This document shows, piece by piece, positions 1-9,832 of a stretch of 64,000 nucleotides of DNA. The position numbers and the translations under genes were made by a program. How positions within the stretch are numbered: position 1 is the first letter of the stretch; every line of letters starts with the position of its first letter. A model generated the notes under the pieces. It was not told the origin of the DNA and made no database searches. It was given only the letters and a program-made list of their open reading frames with translations. Source of the DNA: Limnohabitans parvus II-B4 (GTDB lineage: Bacteria; Pseudomonadota; Gammaproteobacteria; Burkholderiales; Burkholderiaceae_C); contig NZ_NESN01000005.1 of assembly GCF_003063455.1 (NCBI RefSeq), forward strand, positions 193,506 to 257,505, in the 5' to 3' direction.

Positions 1-414
1 CTGCGTGGTGCACGTGATCTGCGTCCGTCGGAAATTTCCGGGGGCATGAGCCGCCGTGTGGCCTTGGCCCGCGCCATTGCGCTCGACCCCGACCTGATCA
101 TGTACGACGAGCCTTTTGCCGGGCTGGACCCGATCTCTCTGGGCACGGCGGCGCGCCTGATTCGCCGCCTGAACGACAGTCTGGGCATCACCAGCGTGGT
201 GGTGTCGCACGACGTGACCGAAACCTTTGAGATCGCTGACCACGTGGTGATTTTGGCCAATGGCGGCGTGGCCGCGCAAGGTACGCCCGCAGAGTTGCGT
301 GTCAGCGCCGACCCTTTGATCCACCAGTTTGTGCATGCGCTCAGCGATGGGCCTGTGCCGTTTCATTACCCCGCGCCATTGGCTGCGCAGGACTATGACC
401 GGAGGACGGCATGA
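1..414 (+). CDS. mlaF: MlaF, phospholipid ABC transporter ATPase (5' partial)
   Basis: ATP-binding subunit of the Mla system, which moves phospholipids between the outer and inner membranes. The reading frame is open from base 1, so the N-terminal half with the Walker A motif lies outside the window. What remains has the ABC signature (SGGM, just before the first internal ATG at 46), Walker B with DEPFAGLDP and the H-loop (VVSHD). The stop overlaps the start of mlaE by ATGA, so the two genes are translationally coupled. The following mlaE, mlaD, mlaA, mlaC and mlaB genes make the assignment secure. Confidence 0.9.
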   Translation: MRGARDLRPSEISGGMSRRVALARAIALDPDLIMYDEPFAGLDPISLGTAARLIRRLNDSLGITSVVVSHDVTETFEIADHVVILANGGVAAQGTPAELRVSADPLIHQFVHALSDGPVPFHYPAPLAAQDYDRRTA

Positions 415-1196
415 ACCCCATTCATCTGCTGGCTGCTTTGGGGGCCACCACCCGCCAGATGCTGGCCGATTGGGGCTTTGGCGCACGCCTCTTCTTTAAA
501 CTGGTGGGCATGTCCGGTGCTGCCCTCAAACGCTTTGGTTTGGTGCGCGACCAGGTGCACTTTCTGGGCAACTATTCGCTGGCCATCATCACCGTGTCGG
601 GTCTGTTTGTGGGCTTTGTGCTGAGTTTGCAGGGCTACTACACCTTGCAGCGTTACGGCTCGGCCGAGGCGCTGGGCCTGTTGGTGGCGCTCAGCTTGGT
701 GCGCGAGTTGGGCCCGGTGGTGGCCGCTTTGCTTTATGCCGGTCGCGCCGGGGCGTCCCTCACGGCCGAGATTGGCCTCATGCGGGCTGGTGAGCAGCTC
801 ACCGCGCTTGAAATGATGGCCGTCGATCCGGTGCAGCGCATTCTGGCGCCGCGTTTTTTGGGGGGCATCATCGCCTTGCCCTTGCTGGCGGCTGTGTTCA
901 GCGCGGTGGGCATTTTGGGCGGTTATGTGGTGGGCGTTTTGCTCATTGGCGTCGACGCAGGCTCGTTCTGGAGTCAGATGCAAGGCGGCGTGGATGTCTT
1001 CAAAGACGTGGGCAACGGCATCATCAAAAGTGTGGTGTTTGCCGTTGCGGTGACTTTCATTGCCTTGCTGCAGGGCTATGTGGCCAAGCCCACACCTGAG
1101 GGTGTGGCCAGTGCCACCACCCGCAGTGTGGTGGTTTCTTCTTTGTCGGTATTGGGGCTGGATTTCATCCTGACCGCGATGATGTTCAGCATTTGA
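411..1196 (+). CDS. mlaE: MlaE, phospholipid ABC transporter permease
   Basis: Inner-membrane permease of the Mla complex, 261 residues, the usual length for the MlaE/DUF140 family. It has several hydrophobic segments and the conserved loop ELGPVVAALLYAGRAG (about residues 103-118), followed by an EIGLM stretch. It starts on the ATG that overlaps the mlaF stop. MlaD follows 10 bases downstream, so F, E and D form one unit. It pairs with MlaF and MlaD to form the inner-membrane machine. Confidence 0.95.
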   Translation: MNPIHLLAALGATTRQMLADWGFGARLFFKLVGMSGAALKRFGLVRDQVHFLGNYSLAIITVSGLFVGFVLSLQGYYTLQRYGSAEALGLLVALSLVRELGPVVAALLYAGRAGASLTAEIGLMRAGEQLTALEMMAVDPVQRILAPRFLGGIIALPLLAAVFSAVGILGGYVVGVLLIGVDAGSFWSQMQGGVDVFKDVGNGIIKSVVFAVAVTFIALLQGYVAKPTPEGVASATTRSVVVSSLSVLGLDFILTAMMFSI

Positions 1197-1206
1197 GGAG
1201 GACGGC

Positions 1207-1686
1207 ATGCAACGTTCAAAAAATGATGTGTGGGTGGGGTTGTTTGTGTTGATCGGGGCCGCAGCGGTGCTGTTCCTGGCGCTCAAGTCGGCCAATTTAT
1301 TGACCCTGAATTTCAGTTCGGACTACGCCGTCACGGCCAAATTCGACAACATTGGCGGCCTCAAGCCGGGCGCGGCGGTCAAAAGCGCGGGTGTCGTGGT
1401 AGGGCGCGTTAAAAAGATTGAATTCGACGGTGAGTCGTTTCAGGCCAAAGTGACCCTGGCTTTGCAAGAACAAACCGCCTTTCCGCAAGACAGCTCGCTC
1501 AAGATCCTGACCAGTGGTCTGCTGGGTGAGCAGTACCTGGACATCACGCCCGGTGCCGACGAGAAAAACCTGGTGGCAGGCGACAAAATCGGATCCACCC
1601 AGTCAGCGGTGATCCTGGAAAACCTGATCAGCCAATTCTTGTACAGCAAGGCTGAGAAGTCTACGACAGAAGGACAAAAGCCATGA
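1207..1686 (+). CDS. mlaD: MlaD, membrane-anchored MCE-domain lipid-binding protein
   Basis: Periplasmic substrate-binding subunit of the Mla complex, 159 residues. An N-terminal membrane anchor (about residues 9-28) is followed by one MCE domain, seen as the GGLKPGAAVKSAGVVVGRV stretch and the LTSGLLGEQYLDI stretch. Proteins of this type form a hexameric ring on the permease. Its stop codon overlaps the mlaA start (ATGA), extending the coupled operon. A Shine-Dalgarno-like GAGGAGG precedes the start. Confidence 0.95.
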   Translation: MQRSKNDVWVGLFVLIGAAAVLFLALKSANLLTLNFSSDYAVTAKFDNIGGLKPGAAVKSAGVVVGRVKKIEFDGESFQAKVTLALQEQTAFPQDSSLKILTSGLLGEQYLDITPGADEKNLVAGDKIGSTQSAVILENLISQFLYSKAEKSTTEGQKP

Positions 1687-2414
1687 GTTTCTTGATTCAA
1701 CGAATTTGGATGTTGTGGGCTGCCTGCATTGTGTTGGCTCTGCAAGGCTGCGCAAGTGTTCCGCATACCGATGCACGTGACCCATGGGAGTCGATGAACC
1801 GAAGCGTTTACAACTTCAATGAGGTGCTGGACAACGTCGCCATCAAGCCTGCAGCCAAGGTTTACACCGCCGTGCTACCCAGTCCTGTGCGAACAGGCAT
1901 ACACAACTTTCTGGGCAACCTGGGTGATGTGTGGAGCATGGTCAACAGTGCTTTGCAATTGAAGGGCCAAGCCACGGTTGAAACATTCATGCGCATCAAT
2001 GTGAACACGTTTTTGGGCTTGGGTGGTGTGCTGGATGTGGCGAGTGAAATGCGGCTTGAAAAGCGCAAGGAAGATTTTGGACAGACTTTGGGTCGTTGGG
2101 GCGTCAAACCCGGCCCTTATGTCGTGTTGCCCATTTTGGGGCCTTCCACCTTGCGTGACACCTTGGCCACGCCGTTGGACATGAAAGGTGACGTGGTTCA
2201 GCAGTTCAATGATCCTGCTACGCGCAACGTCTTGTCTGCCACCCGTGTGATGGACGTCCGTTCTGGTCTGCTTGAGTCGTTGGATGTCATCAAGGCAGCG
2301 GCTTTGGATCCATACACATTTGTGCGCGATGGGTACTTGCAAAAGCGTGAAAACGATGTGTACGACGGCAATCCGCCGTCGAATTTCGATTACTCCGAAT
2401 CTGAAGCGCCTTAA
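1683..2414 (+). CDS. mlaA: MlaA (VacJ), outer-membrane lipoprotein of lipid transport
   Basis: Outer-membrane component that removes misplaced phospholipids and hands them to MlaC. The 243-residue protein has a lipoprotein signal peptide with the lipobox LQGC (lipidated Cys near residue 23). The VacJ core follows, starting at DPWESMNRSVYNFN. In E. coli vacJ/mlaA is unlinked to mlaFEDCB. Here it sits between mlaD and mlaC, as in other betaproteobacteria. The start overlaps the mlaD stop. Confidence 0.95.
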   Translation: MSFLIQRIWMLWAACIVLALQGCASVPHTDARDPWESMNRSVYNFNEVLDNVAIKPAAKVYTAVLPSPVRTGIHNFLGNLGDVWSMVNSALQLKGQATVETFMRINVNTFLGLGGVLDVASEMRLEKRKEDFGQTLGRWGVKPGPYVVLPILGPSTLRDTLATPLDMKGDVVQQFNDPATRNVLSATRVMDVRSGLLESLDVIKAAALDPYTFVRDGYLQKRENDVYDGNPPSNFDYSESEAP

Positions 2415-2454
2415 TTGAATCAAATGACATCAGCCTGCGCGCTCGTTACAGTTG

Positions 2455-2486
2455 TTGACAAAAGCGTGGTTGGTTGACCGTATAGT
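2455..2486 (+). promoter_or_regulatory. possible promoter before mlaC
   Basis: A consensus -35 TTGACA lies at 2455-2460 and a TATAGT at 2481-2486. The 20-base spacing is longer than the optimal 17, so the call is weak. If used, transcription would start close to the mlaC ATG at 2494. Confidence 0.25.
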
Positions 2487-2493
2487 TGCCCCA

Positions 2494-3147
2494 ATGAAAA
2501 ACATGTCCGTATTGCCCTTGAACCGCCGCCATCTTTTGACTGTTGCCTCTGCGTTGGCGCTGTGCAGCGTCATGGTGCCTGCCTGGGCTGCCGACGAAGC
2601 CCCGGAGGCCTTCATCAAGCGCATCACCAATGAGACCTTGGACATCATCAAGGCCGACAGGACCTTGCGCAACGGCGATGTGACCAAAATCATTCAGTTG
2701 GTGGACACCAAGCTGATGCCGCATGTGAACTTCCGGCGCATGACCGCTTTGGCGACTGGACCTGCTTGGCGCAAAGCCACACCAGACCAGCAAAAGCGCT
2801 TGCAAGACGAATTCAAAATTTTGCTGGTGCGCACCTATGCGGGTGCGCTCACCCAGGTCAGCGATCAGGTGGTCGTGGTCAAGCCTTTGCGTGCAGGTCA
2901 GGAAGACAAAAATCTGGTGGTCAACACAGAGGTGCGGGGTAAGGGCGACCCAATCCAGCTGGACTACCGCCTTGAGAAAACACCCGGCGAGGGCGCTGGC
3001 TGGATGATCTTTGACCTGAATGTCCTCGGTGTCTGGTTGGTCGAAAACTACCGCACCCAGTTCACCAAGGAGATCAATGCCGGGGGCATTGATGCGCTGA
3101 TCGCCAGCTTGGCCGCACGCAACAAGACCAACGCCAAGGCTTCTTGA
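2494..3147 (+). CDS. mlaC: MlaC, periplasmic phospholipid shuttle (Ttg2D family)
   Basis: Soluble carrier that moves phospholipid between MlaA in the outer membrane and MlaD in the inner membrane. From the ATG at 2494 the protein has 217 residues. It begins with a signal peptide ending in AWA-AD, then the MlaC/Ttg2 domain (for example TGPAWRKATPDQQKRL). A TTG 42 bases upstream is in frame but would add a non-signal-like extension. No convincing ribosome binding site precedes 2494. The stop overlaps the proposed mlaB start. Confidence 0.92.
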   Translation: MKNMSVLPLNRRHLLTVASALALCSVMVPAWAADEAPEAFIKRITNETLDIIKADRTLRNGDVTKIIQLVDTKLMPHVNFRRMTALATGPAWRKATPDQQKRLQDEFKILLVRTYAGALTQVSDQVVVVKPLRAGQEDKNLVVNTEVRGKGDPIQLDYRLEKTPGEGAGWMIFDLNVLGVWLVENYRTQFTKEINAGGIDALIASLAARNKTNAKAS

Positions 3148-3434
3148 ACACCATCGACATGACAAGCCTGACATTGCCCGACACCTTGTTGCACGAACAG
3201 GCCAATGCCTGCCTTGCGCAGTGGGTGGTGCAATTGGCGCTGGAAACCAAGGTTGCGGTCGAGGTCGATGCATCGGCACTCGTCGAATTTGATTCCTCGG
3301 CTTTGGCGGTTTTGCTGGGTTTGCGGCGGGTCGTTGTGGCGCAAAAAGGCACATTGCAAGTGACCGGTATGCCCGCACGCTTGCGCCAATTGGCCAGCTT
3401 GTACGGCGTGCTTGAACTGCTTTCGCCTTCCTGA
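3144..3434 (+). CDS. mlaB: MlaB-like STAS-domain protein
   Basis: Small cytoplasmic STAS-domain protein (96 residues from TTG 3144; 91 from the alternative ATG 3159). MlaB binds MlaF and is needed for stability and activity of the transporter. Typical STAS features are visible: an alternating strand/helix pattern and a FDSSALAVLLGLRR segment carrying the conserved Ser region. The TTG start overlaps the mlaC stop, which favours translational coupling. Last gene of the mla group. Confidence 0.85.
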   Translation: MNTIDMTSLTLPDTLLHEQANACLAQWVVQLALETKVAVEVDASALVEFDSSALAVLLGLRRVVVAQKGTLQVTGMPARLRQLASLYGVLELLSPS

Positions 3435-3463
3435 AAGTCTTATTTCAGGGTCTTTTTGCCCTG
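3431..3463 (+). terminator. possible weak terminator after mlaB
   Basis: A 6-bp hairpin CTGAAA/TTTCAG (3431-3436 and 3443-3448) overlaps a second small hairpin CAGGG/CCCTG around a T-rich loop (3446-3463). There is no clean GC stem plus T tract, so termination may be partial. Confidence 0.3.
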
Positions 3464-3501
3464 ATTGCCCTGCCGCTGCCTGGTGCCTGCAGGCCAGCAC
3501 T

Positions 3502-3507
3502 TAAAAT
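3502..3507 (+). promoter_or_regulatory. possible -10 element before the ABC exporter
   Basis: TAAAAT 12 bases before the ATG at 3519. No good -35 is visible at 16-18 bases upstream, so this is a tentative -10 only. Confidence 0.22.
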
Positions 3508-3518
3508 AGACGTCTCCC

Positions 3519-4454
3519 ATGTCTGCGCTCTCTTTTCAATCCGTCTCCAAAAGCTACCCTGCCAAGCAGGCTGGCGCAACCGCGTTCAAAGCACTTGACC
3601 AAGTCAGCTTTGATGTCCAGGAGGGGGAGTTTTTTGGCCTGCTGGGCCCGAACGGCGCAGGCAAAACCACCCTCATCAGCACCTTGGCAGGTTTGAGTCG
3701 CCCCACCAGTGGGCGCGTGCTGGTGCATGGCCACGATGTGCAGACCGACTACGCTGCTGCGCGGCGCCTTTTGGGCGTGGTGCCGCAAGAGCTGGTGTTT
3801 GACCCATTTTTCACCGTGCGCGAATCCTTGCGCATTCAATCGGGCTATTTCGGGGTCAAGAAAAACGACGCCTGGATCGACGAGTTGTTGGACAGCCTGG
3901 GCCTGGCCGACAAAGCCAACGCCAACATGCGTCAGCTGTCTGGCGGCATGAAACGCCGCGTGCTGGTCGCGCAGGCTTTGGTGCACAAGCCCCGCGTGAT
4001 CGTGCTCGACGAGCCCACCGCTGGGGTCGATGTGGAGTTGCGCCAGACCTTGTGGGCCTTCATTGCCAAGCTCAACAAGCAAGGCCACACCGTCTTGCTG
4101 ACCACCCACTACCTGGAAGAAGCCGAGGCCCTTTGCGGCCGCATCGCCATGCTCAAGCGCGGTCAGTTGCTGGCCCTTGAGCGCACATCCGATTTGCTGC
4201 GATCAGCCACCAGCCAGGTGCTGCGCTTCAAGCTCGACGGTGAGCTGCCCGCTGCCGTGGCGGCCATCGCCCGTGTGACGGGCCGTATCGTGCAATTGCC
4301 GGTGCACAACGCGGTGGAAATCGAACAGCACCTGGCCACCATCCGCACCGCAGGTCTGGTGGCCGAAGACGTGGAGATCCGTCAGGCCGATCTGGAGGAT
4401 GTGTTCCTTGAAGTCATGAACCGCAAGCAACCCCAGACTGGAGCCTCGGCATGA
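3519..4454 (+). CDS. ABC-2 type exporter ATPase (YadG-like)
   Basis: Cytoplasmic ATPase of an ABC-2 type exporter, 311 residues. The Walker A motif GPNGAGKTT is at residues 43-51, the signature LSGGM lies near residue 140, and Walker B with VIVLDEPTAGVD and the H-loop TTHYLEEAE follow. The C-terminal 80 residues match the accessory domain seen in YadG-like proteins. The stop overlaps the start of the permease by ATGA, so the two form a transporter. The substrate cannot be read from sequence. Its position after mla is conserved in Burkholderiales. Confidence 0.88.
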   Translation: MSALSFQSVSKSYPAKQAGATAFKALDQVSFDVQEGEFFGLLGPNGAGKTTLISTLAGLSRPTSGRVLVHGHDVQTDYAAARRLLGVVPQELVFDPFFTVRESLRIQSGYFGVKKNDAWIDELLDSLGLADKANANMRQLSGGMKRRVLVAQALVHKPRVIVLDEPTAGVDVELRQTLWAFIAKLNKQGHTVLLTTHYLEEAEALCGRIAMLKRGQLLALERTSDLLRSATSQVLRFKLDGELPAAVAAIARVTGRIVQLPVHNAVEIEQHLATIRTAGLVAEDVEIRQADLEDVFLEVMNRKQPQTGASA

Positions 4455-5206
4455 CCGGTTGGCAAACCCTGCTCTACAAGGAAGTCCTGCGTTTTTGGAA
4501 AGTGGCTTTCCAGACCGTGGCCGCGCCCGTGCTCACATCGGTGCTTTACATGCTGATCTTCGGTCACGTGCTCGAAGACCACGTCAAGGTGTATGACCAA
4601 GTGCCTTACACCTCGTTCTTGCTGCCCGGCCTGATCATGATGGGGGTGTTGCAAAACGCTTTCGCCAACAGCTCGTCGAGCCTGGTGCAAAGCAAGATCA
4701 TGGGCAGTCTGGTGTTTTTGCTCCTCACGCCCTTGTCGCACCGCAGCTGGTTTGTGGCCTATGTGGGCTCGTCCATCGTGCGGGGTTTGGCCGTGGGCCT
4801 GGGCGTGTTCGTCATCACGGGCTGGATGGTCAACATCAGCTTTGTCTATCCGCTGTGGATTTTGGCCTTTGCCTTCATGGGTGCGGCCATGATGGGTGCG
4901 TTGGGCGTGATCGCCGGTCTGTGGGCTGAAAAGTTTGACCAGATGGCCGCCTTTCAGAACTTCATCATCATGCCGATGACCTTTTTGTCGGGTGTGTTCT
5001 ATTCCATCCATTCGCTGCCGCCGTTTTGGCAAAAGCTCAGCCATCTGAATCCGTTTTTCTACATGATCGACGGGTTCCGTTATGGTTTCTTTGGCCAAAG
5101 CGATGTCTCTCCCTGGATCAGTCTGGCCGTGGTGGGCGCTGCTTTGGCGCTCATCAGCAGCCTGACCCTTTCCCTTTTACGCACCGGCTACAAAATCCGG
5201 AGCTGA
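4451..5206 (+). CDS. ABC-2 type exporter permease (YadH-like)
   Basis: Integral membrane permease of 251 residues with about six hydrophobic segments and the ABC-2 signature region near NFIIMPMTFLSGVFYSI. It works with the ATPase encoded immediately upstream, with which it overlaps by four bases. The substrate is unknown. YadGH homologues are proposed to export lipids or polysaccharides, which I cannot confirm here. Confidence 0.88.
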   Translation: MTGWQTLLYKEVLRFWKVAFQTVAAPVLTSVLYMLIFGHVLEDHVKVYDQVPYTSFLLPGLIMMGVLQNAFANSSSSLVQSKIMGSLVFLLLTPLSHRSWFVAYVGSSIVRGLAVGLGVFVITGWMVNISFVYPLWILAFAFMGAAMMGALGVIAGLWAEKFDQMAAFQNFIIMPMTFLSGVFYSIHSLPPFWQKLSHLNPFFYMIDGFRYGFFGQSDVSPWISLAVVGAALALISSLTLSLLRTGYKIRS

Positions 5207-5211
5207 CTCCC

Positions 5212-5454
5212 ATGAACGCAGAGCAACTTCAAGCCATCATCGCCGCAGGCCTCGACTGCACCCACCTCACTGTGGAGGGCGATGGCCGCCATTGGAGCGC
5301 GGTCGTGGTGTCCGAGGTGTTCGCGGGCATGCGCCCGATTGCGCGTCATCAGCGGGTGTACGCCACACTGGGCCAAAAAATGCACACCGACGAAGTGCAT
5401 GCCTTGTCCATGAAAACCTACACGCCTGCTGAGTGGGCCGCGCAAGCGAACTGA
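5212..5454 (+). CDS. BolA/IbaG family protein
   Basis: Small BolA-fold protein of 80 residues, a likely partner of monothiol glutaredoxins in iron-sulfur handling. The start at ATG 5212 lies five bases after the permease stop and gives MNAEQLQAII. The longer frame that opens upstream runs through the permease gene and is rejected. The conserved end region H-x-DEVHAL-S is present (HTDEVHALSMKTYTP). IbaG (YrbA) sits next to mla and murA in E. coli too, which supports this subfamily. Confidence 0.88.
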   Translation: MNAEQLQAIIAAGLDCTHLTVEGDGRHWSAVVVSEVFAGMRPIARHQRVYATLGQKMHTDEVHALSMKTYTPAEWAAQAN

Positions 5455-5497
5455 AGCCCAACTTTGATCTCCTGCCAAAACGCACCTGAGCTGACCC

Positions 5498-6763
5498 ATG
5501 GATAAACTGAAAATTCGCGGCGGCAAGCGCCTGCAAGGCACACTCGATGTCGCAGGTGCCAAAAACGCAGCCTTGCCCGAACTGTGTGCGGCTTTGCTGA
5601 GTGCAGAGCCCGTGACCCTGCACAATGTGCCCCGTCTACAAGACGTGTCCACCATGCTCAAGCTGATCCGCAACATGGGCGTGACGGCCGAGCACCACGA
5701 AGACGGCCGCGTCACCCTGGATGCCGGTGGCCTGAACAACCCTGAAGCGCCTTATGAATTGGTGAAAACCATGCGCGCCTCGGTGCTGGCACTGGGTCCT
5801 TTGCTGGCCCGCTTTGGCCAAGCCAAAGTCTCGCTGCCCGGTGGATGCGCCATCGGTTCCCGACCTGTAGACCAGCACATCAAAGGCCTGCAAGCCATGG
5901 GTGCTGAAATCACGGTGGACCACGGTTACATGCTGGCCAGTTTGCCAGCCGGCCGCACCCGCCTGAAGGGCGCACACATCACCACCGACATGGTCACGGT
6001 GACGGGCACCGAGAACTTCATGATGGCTGCTGCTTTGGCCGAGGGCGAGACCGTTCTGGAGAACGCAGCCCAAGAACCAGAGATCACCGATCTGGCCGAA
6101 ATGCTCATCGCCATGGGTGCCAAGATCGAAGGCCATGGCACCAGCAAGATCCGCATCCAGGGCGTGGAGCGCCTGCACGGCGGCCAGCATCAGGTGGTGG
6201 CCGACCGAATCGAGGCTGGGACGTTCTTGTGTGCGGTGGCGGCCACGGGTGGCGACGTGGTGTTGCGCCACGGTCGCGCTGACCACTTGGATGCAGTCAT
6301 CGACAAACTGCGCGAGGCCGGGGCCACGATCGAAGCCGGTGAAGGCTTCATCCGCGTGAAGTCCGAAGGGCGCCTGAAGGCCCAGAGCTTTCGCACCACC
6401 GAATACCCGGGCTTTCCGACCGACATGCAGGCGCAGTTCATGGCGCTCAACTGCATTGCGCAGGGAGCGAGTAAGGTGACCGAGACCATTTTTGAAAACC
6501 GCTTCATGCACGTCAACGAGCTGGTGCGCCTGGGCGCACACATCCAGATCGACGGCAAGGTGTCGGTGATCGAAGGCGTGGAAAAACTCTCGGGGGCGAC
6601 CGTGATGGCGACGGACCTGCGCGCCTCGGCCAGTCTGGTGATTGCCGGCTTGGTGGCCGAAGGCGAAACCATCGTCGACCGCATTTACCACCTGGACCGC
6701 GGTTATGACCGCATGGAAGCCAAACTCCGCGCTGTGGGCGCTGACATTGAAAGAGTGAAATGA
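5498..6763 (+). CDS. murA: MurA, UDP-N-acetylglucosamine 1-carboxyvinyltransferase
   Basis: Catalyses the first committed step of peptidoglycan synthesis, transferring enolpyruvate from PEP to UDP-GlcNAc. Length is 421 residues, near the family norm. The substrate-binding AGAKNAALP (residues 19-27; Lys22, Asn23) and the catalytic loop with Cys117 in [10 protein letters not shown] are intact. Because Cys117 is present, fosfomycin sensitivity at the target would be expected. The stop overlaps the hisG start by ATGA, which links cell-wall and histidine genes, as is usual in this order. Confidence 0.97.
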   Translation: MDKLKIRGGKRLQGTLDVAGAKNAALPELCAALLSAEPVTLHNVPRLQDVSTMLKLIRNMGVTAEHHEDGRVTLDAGGLNNPEAPYELVKTMRASVLALGPLLARFGQAKVSLPGGCAIGSRPVDQHIKGLQAMGAEITVDHGYMLASLPAGRTRLKGAHITTDMVTVTGTENFMMAAALAEGETVLENAAQEPEITDLAEMLIAMGAKIEGHGTSKIRIQGVERLHGGQHQVVADRIEAGTFLCAVAATGGDVVLRHGRADHLDAVIDKLREAGATIEAGEGFIRVKSEGRLKAQSFRTTEYPGFPTDMQAQFMALNCIAQGASKVTETIFENRFMHVNELVRLGAHIQIDGKVSVIEGVEKLSGATVMATDLRASASLVIAGLVAEGETIVDRIYHLDRGYDRMEAKLRAVGADIERVK

Positions 6764-7401
6764 TCACGCTGGCCCTGTCCAAAGGACGCATCTTTGACGA
6801 AACCCTGCCGCTGCTCAAGGCCGCTGGCATCGAGGTGCTGGAAGACCCCGAAAAATCCCGCAAGCTGATTTTGCCCACCAACCAGGCCAGCGTGCGCGTG
6901 GTGTTGGTGCGCGCCAGCGATGTGCCCACCTATGTGGAATACGGCGGGGCCGATCTGGGCGTGACCGGCCTAGACACCCTCATTGAGCACGGCGGCCAAG
7001 GCCTTTACCAGCCGTTGGACCTGAACATTGCCAAATGCCGCATGAGCGTGGCGGTGCGAGCCGATGACGACTACGCGGCGCTGGTGCGCACGGGTGCCCG
7101 TCTGAAAGTGGCCACCAAATACACCGCGATTGCCCGCGACTTTTTTGCCACCAAGGGTGTGCACGTCGACCTGATCAAGCTCTACGGCAGCATGGAGCTG
7201 GCCCCGCTCACGGGCCTGGCCGATGCGATTGTGGACTTGGTGTCCACAGGCAACACCCTCAAAGCCAACCACTTGGTCGAGGTTGAACGCATCATGGACA
7301 TCAGCTCGCGTCTGGTGGTGAACCAAGCCGCGCTCAAGCTCAAACAAGCGCCCATCCGCGCCATCATCGACGCCTTCGCGGGCGCGGTGAAGAAAGACTG
7401 A
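6760..7401 (+). CDS. hisG: HisG, ATP phosphoribosyltransferase (short form)
   Basis: First step of histidine biosynthesis: ATP plus PRPP gives phosphoribosyl-ATP. The 213-residue length is the short form (HisGS), which lacks the C-terminal regulatory domain. It normally needs the partner HisZ, which is not in this window. The PRPP-binding region [15 protein letters not shown] is present near residues 160-174. The start overlaps the murA stop by four bases. Confidence 0.96.
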   Translation: MITLALSKGRIFDETLPLLKAAGIEVLEDPEKSRKLILPTNQASVRVVLVRASDVPTYVEYGGADLGVTGLDTLIEHGGQGLYQPLDLNIAKCRMSVAVRADDDYAALVRTGARLKVATKYTAIARDFFATKGVHVDLIKLYGSMELAPLTGLADAIVDLVSTGNTLKANHLVEVERIMDISSRLVVNQAALKLKQAPIRAIIDAFAGAVKKD

Positions 7402-7406
7402 ACGTC

Positions 7407-8750
7407 ATGGGACTCAAGGCCAAACCATTGCAACTGAACACGGCCGATGCCGGTTTTGAAGCGGCCTTCGCGGCCCGCCTGCATTGGTCTGCCGAGACCG
7501 ACGCCGCCATCGAGCAGCGTGTGGCCGACATCCTGGCCGATGTGCAAAAGCGTGGCGATGCAGCCGTGCTCGACTACACCCAGCGCTTTGATGGCCTGCA
7601 AGCAGCCGATGTGAAAACGCTCGAAATCACCCAAGCCGAGCTGCAAGCGGCGCTGGACAGCTTGCCCGCTGCGCAGCGCGAAGCCCTGCAAGCCGCCGCT
7701 GCCCGTGTGCGCAAGTACCACGAAGCGCAAAAGAAAGCCTCTGGCGAGAGCTGGAGCTACCGCGACGAAGACGGCACACTGCTGGGCCAAAAGGTCACAC
7801 CGCTCGACCGCGTGGGCATTTACGTGCCCGGTGGCAAAGCCGCTTACCCCTCTTCGGTGTTGATGAATGCCATCCCCGCCCATGTGGCCGGGGTGCAAGA
7901 GATCGTCATGGTGGTGCCCACGCCGCAAGGCGTGCGCAACCCACTGGTGCTGGCCGCCGCTTGTGTGGCCGGTGTGAGCCGCGCATTCACCGTGGGTGGC
8001 GCTCAGGCCGTTGGGGCACTGGCTTACGGCACCGCCACCATCCCCAAGGTCGACAAAATCACCGGCCCGGGCAACGCCTATGTGGCCAGCGCCAAAAAGC
8101 GCGTGTTCGGCACCGTGGGCATCGACATGATTGCAGGCCCCAGCGAAATTTTGGTGCTGGCCGACGGCACCACGCCCGCCGAATGGGTGGCGATGGACCT
8201 CTTCAGCCAGGCCGAGCACGACGAGTTGGCGCAAAGCATTTTGCTGTGCCCAGATGCGGCTTACATCGCCGAAGTGCAGGCCGCCATTGACCGCCTGCTG
8301 CCCGAGATGCCGCGTCGCGAGATCATCGCCAAGAGCTTGAGCGACCGGGGTGCGCTGATCCTCACGCGCAACATGGAAGAAGCCTGCGCCATCAGCAACC
8401 GCATCGCGCCCGAGCACCTGGAGGTGTCGAGCAGTGAGCCACACCGTTGGGAGCCATTGCTGCGCCACGCCGGGGCGATCTTTTTGGGCGCTTTCACCAG
8501 CGAGTCGCTGGGCGACTACTGCGCGGGCCCCAACCATGTGCTGCCCACCAGCGGCACGGCACGCTTCTCCTCGCCCCTGGGCGTGTACGACTTCCAGAAA
8601 CGCTCCAGCCTGATCGAGGTCAGCGAAGCCGGTGCCCAGCCGCTGGGCCGCATTGCCGCCGAACTGGCTTACGGAGAAGGCCTGCAAGCGCACGCCCGCG
8701 CTGCCGAATTGCGTTTGAACCCTGTGCCCACGATGCGAGACTCCAAATGA
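7407..8750 (+). CDS. hisD: HisD, histidinol dehydrogenase
   Basis: Catalyses the last two steps of histidine synthesis, oxidising histidinol to histidine with NAD and zinc. Length is 447 residues. Recognisable blocks include [47 protein letters not shown] and [12 protein letters not shown], which carry zinc and substrate ligands. The stop overlaps the hisC start. Confidence 0.97.
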   Translation: MGLKAKPLQLNTADAGFEAAFAARLHWSAETDAAIEQRVADILADVQKRGDAAVLDYTQRFDGLQAADVKTLEITQAELQAALDSLPAAQREALQAAAARVRKYHEAQKKASGESWSYRDEDGTLLGQKVTPLDRVGIYVPGGKAAYPSSVLMNAIPAHVAGVQEIVMVVPTPQGVRNPLVLAAACVAGVSRAFTVGGAQAVGALAYGTATIPKVDKITGPGNAYVASAKKRVFGTVGIDMIAGPSEILVLADGTTPAEWVAMDLFSQAEHDELAQSILLCPDAAYIAEVQAAIDRLLPEMPRREIIAKSLSDRGALILTRNMEEACAISNRIAPEHLEVSSSEPHRWEPLLRHAGAIFLGAFTSESLGDYCAGPNHVLPTSGTARFSSPLGVYDFQKRSSLIEVSEAGAQPLGRIAAELAYGEGLQAHARAAELRLNPVPTMRDSK

Positions 8751-9832
8751 GCAATGTCAGCCCCCAACTCATGCAACGCATCCGCCAGGACGTGCAGTCC
8801 ATGCACGCTTACGCCATCCAGGACTCGGTCGGCATGGTTAAGCTCGACGCGATGGAGAATCCGCACCGCCTGCCCGCTGATTTGCAAAAGGCTTTGGGCG
8901 AGCGCCTGGGGGCTTTGGCCCTCAACCGCTACCCCGATGGCCGTGTGAACGACTTGCGCCATGCGTTGGCCCAGCACGCGGGCATGCCCGAAGGCTTCGA
9001 CATCATGCTGGGCAACGGCTCAGACGAATTGATCTCGCTCTTGGCCATGGCCTGCGACGTGCCCGGCGCGTCCATCTTGGCGCCACTGCCCGGCTTTGTG
9101 ATGTACGCCATGAGCGCCCAGCTGCAAGGCCTGGCCTTTCATGGTGTGCCGCTCACCGCCGACTTTGAACTCGACGAAGCCGCCATGCTGGCCGCTATTG
9201 ATCAGCACAAGCCCTCCATCGTCTATTTGGCTTACCCGAACAACCCGACGGGCAGCCTGTGGAACGACGACACGATCGAAAAGATCGTGCTGGCACAAGG
9301 CGCTCAAGGCGGCTTGGTGGTCATGGATGAGGCCTACCAGCCCTTTGCCAGCAAGAGCTACATGGACCGCATCACACGCCACACGCATGTGCTCTTGATG
9401 CGCACGCTCAGCAAGTTTGGCCTGGCCGGTGTGCGTTTGGGCTACATGGTGGGCCCCAAGGCCTTGGTGGCCGAGATCGACAAAGTGCGCCCGCCCTACA
9501 ACATCAGCGTGCTCAATTACGAATGCGCCCTGTTCGCTTTGGAGCATGCCGAGGTGTTTGCAGCCCAGGCCAAAGACCTGCGTGAGCAGCGTACCCGTTT
9601 GCTGCAAGCGCTGGCCGCCTTGCCCGGTGTGACCCCGTTCCCGAGTGAAGCCAACATGATTTTGGCCCGCGTGCCCGATGCGGCCCAGACCTTTGAGGGT
9701 ATGAAAGCCCACAAAGTGCTGGTCAAGAACGTTTCTAAAATGCACCCATTGCTGTCCAATTGCCTTCGCCTGACGGTGGGCACCGCCACAGAAAATGACC
9801 AACTCCTCGCCGCTCTGAAAGCCTCTCTATGA
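8747..9832 (+). CDS. hisC: HisC, histidinol-phosphate aminotransferase
   Basis: PLP enzyme converting imidazole-acetol phosphate to histidinol phosphate, 361 residues from the ATG that overlaps the hisD stop. A longer frame open from 8447 covers hisD sequence and is not used. Features: substrate loop GNGSDELI, the YPNNPTG motif, DEAYQPF, and the PLP lysine in [14 protein letters not shown]. The stop overlaps hisB by ATGA. Confidence 0.96.
   Translation: MSNVSPQLMQRIRQDVQSMHAYAIQDSVGMVKLDAMENPHRLPADLQKALGERLGALALNRYPDGRVNDLRHALAQHAGMPEGFDIMLGNGSDELISLLAMACDVPGASILAPLPGFVMYAMSAQLQGLAFHGVPLTADFELDEAAMLAAIDQHKPSIVYLAYPNNPTGSLWNDDTIEKIVLAQGAQGGLVVMDEAYQPFASKSYMDRITRHTHVLLMRTLSKFGLAGVRLGYMVGPKALVAEIDKVRPPYNISVLNYECALFALEHAEVFAAQAKDLREQRTRLLQALAALPGVTPFPSEANMILARVPDAAQTFEGMKAHKVLVKNVSKMHPLLSNCLRLTVGTATENDQLLAALKASL

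Noticed and set aside
393..1295. 300-codon minus-strand frame over mlaE
   Set aside because: It mirrors mlaE, is rich in His and Gln as is typical of antisense frames, and no start signal or motif supports it.
8447..8746. 100-codon N-terminal extension of hisC
   Set aside because: It runs through the end of hisD in another frame, and the conserved HisC sequence begins after the ATG at 8747.
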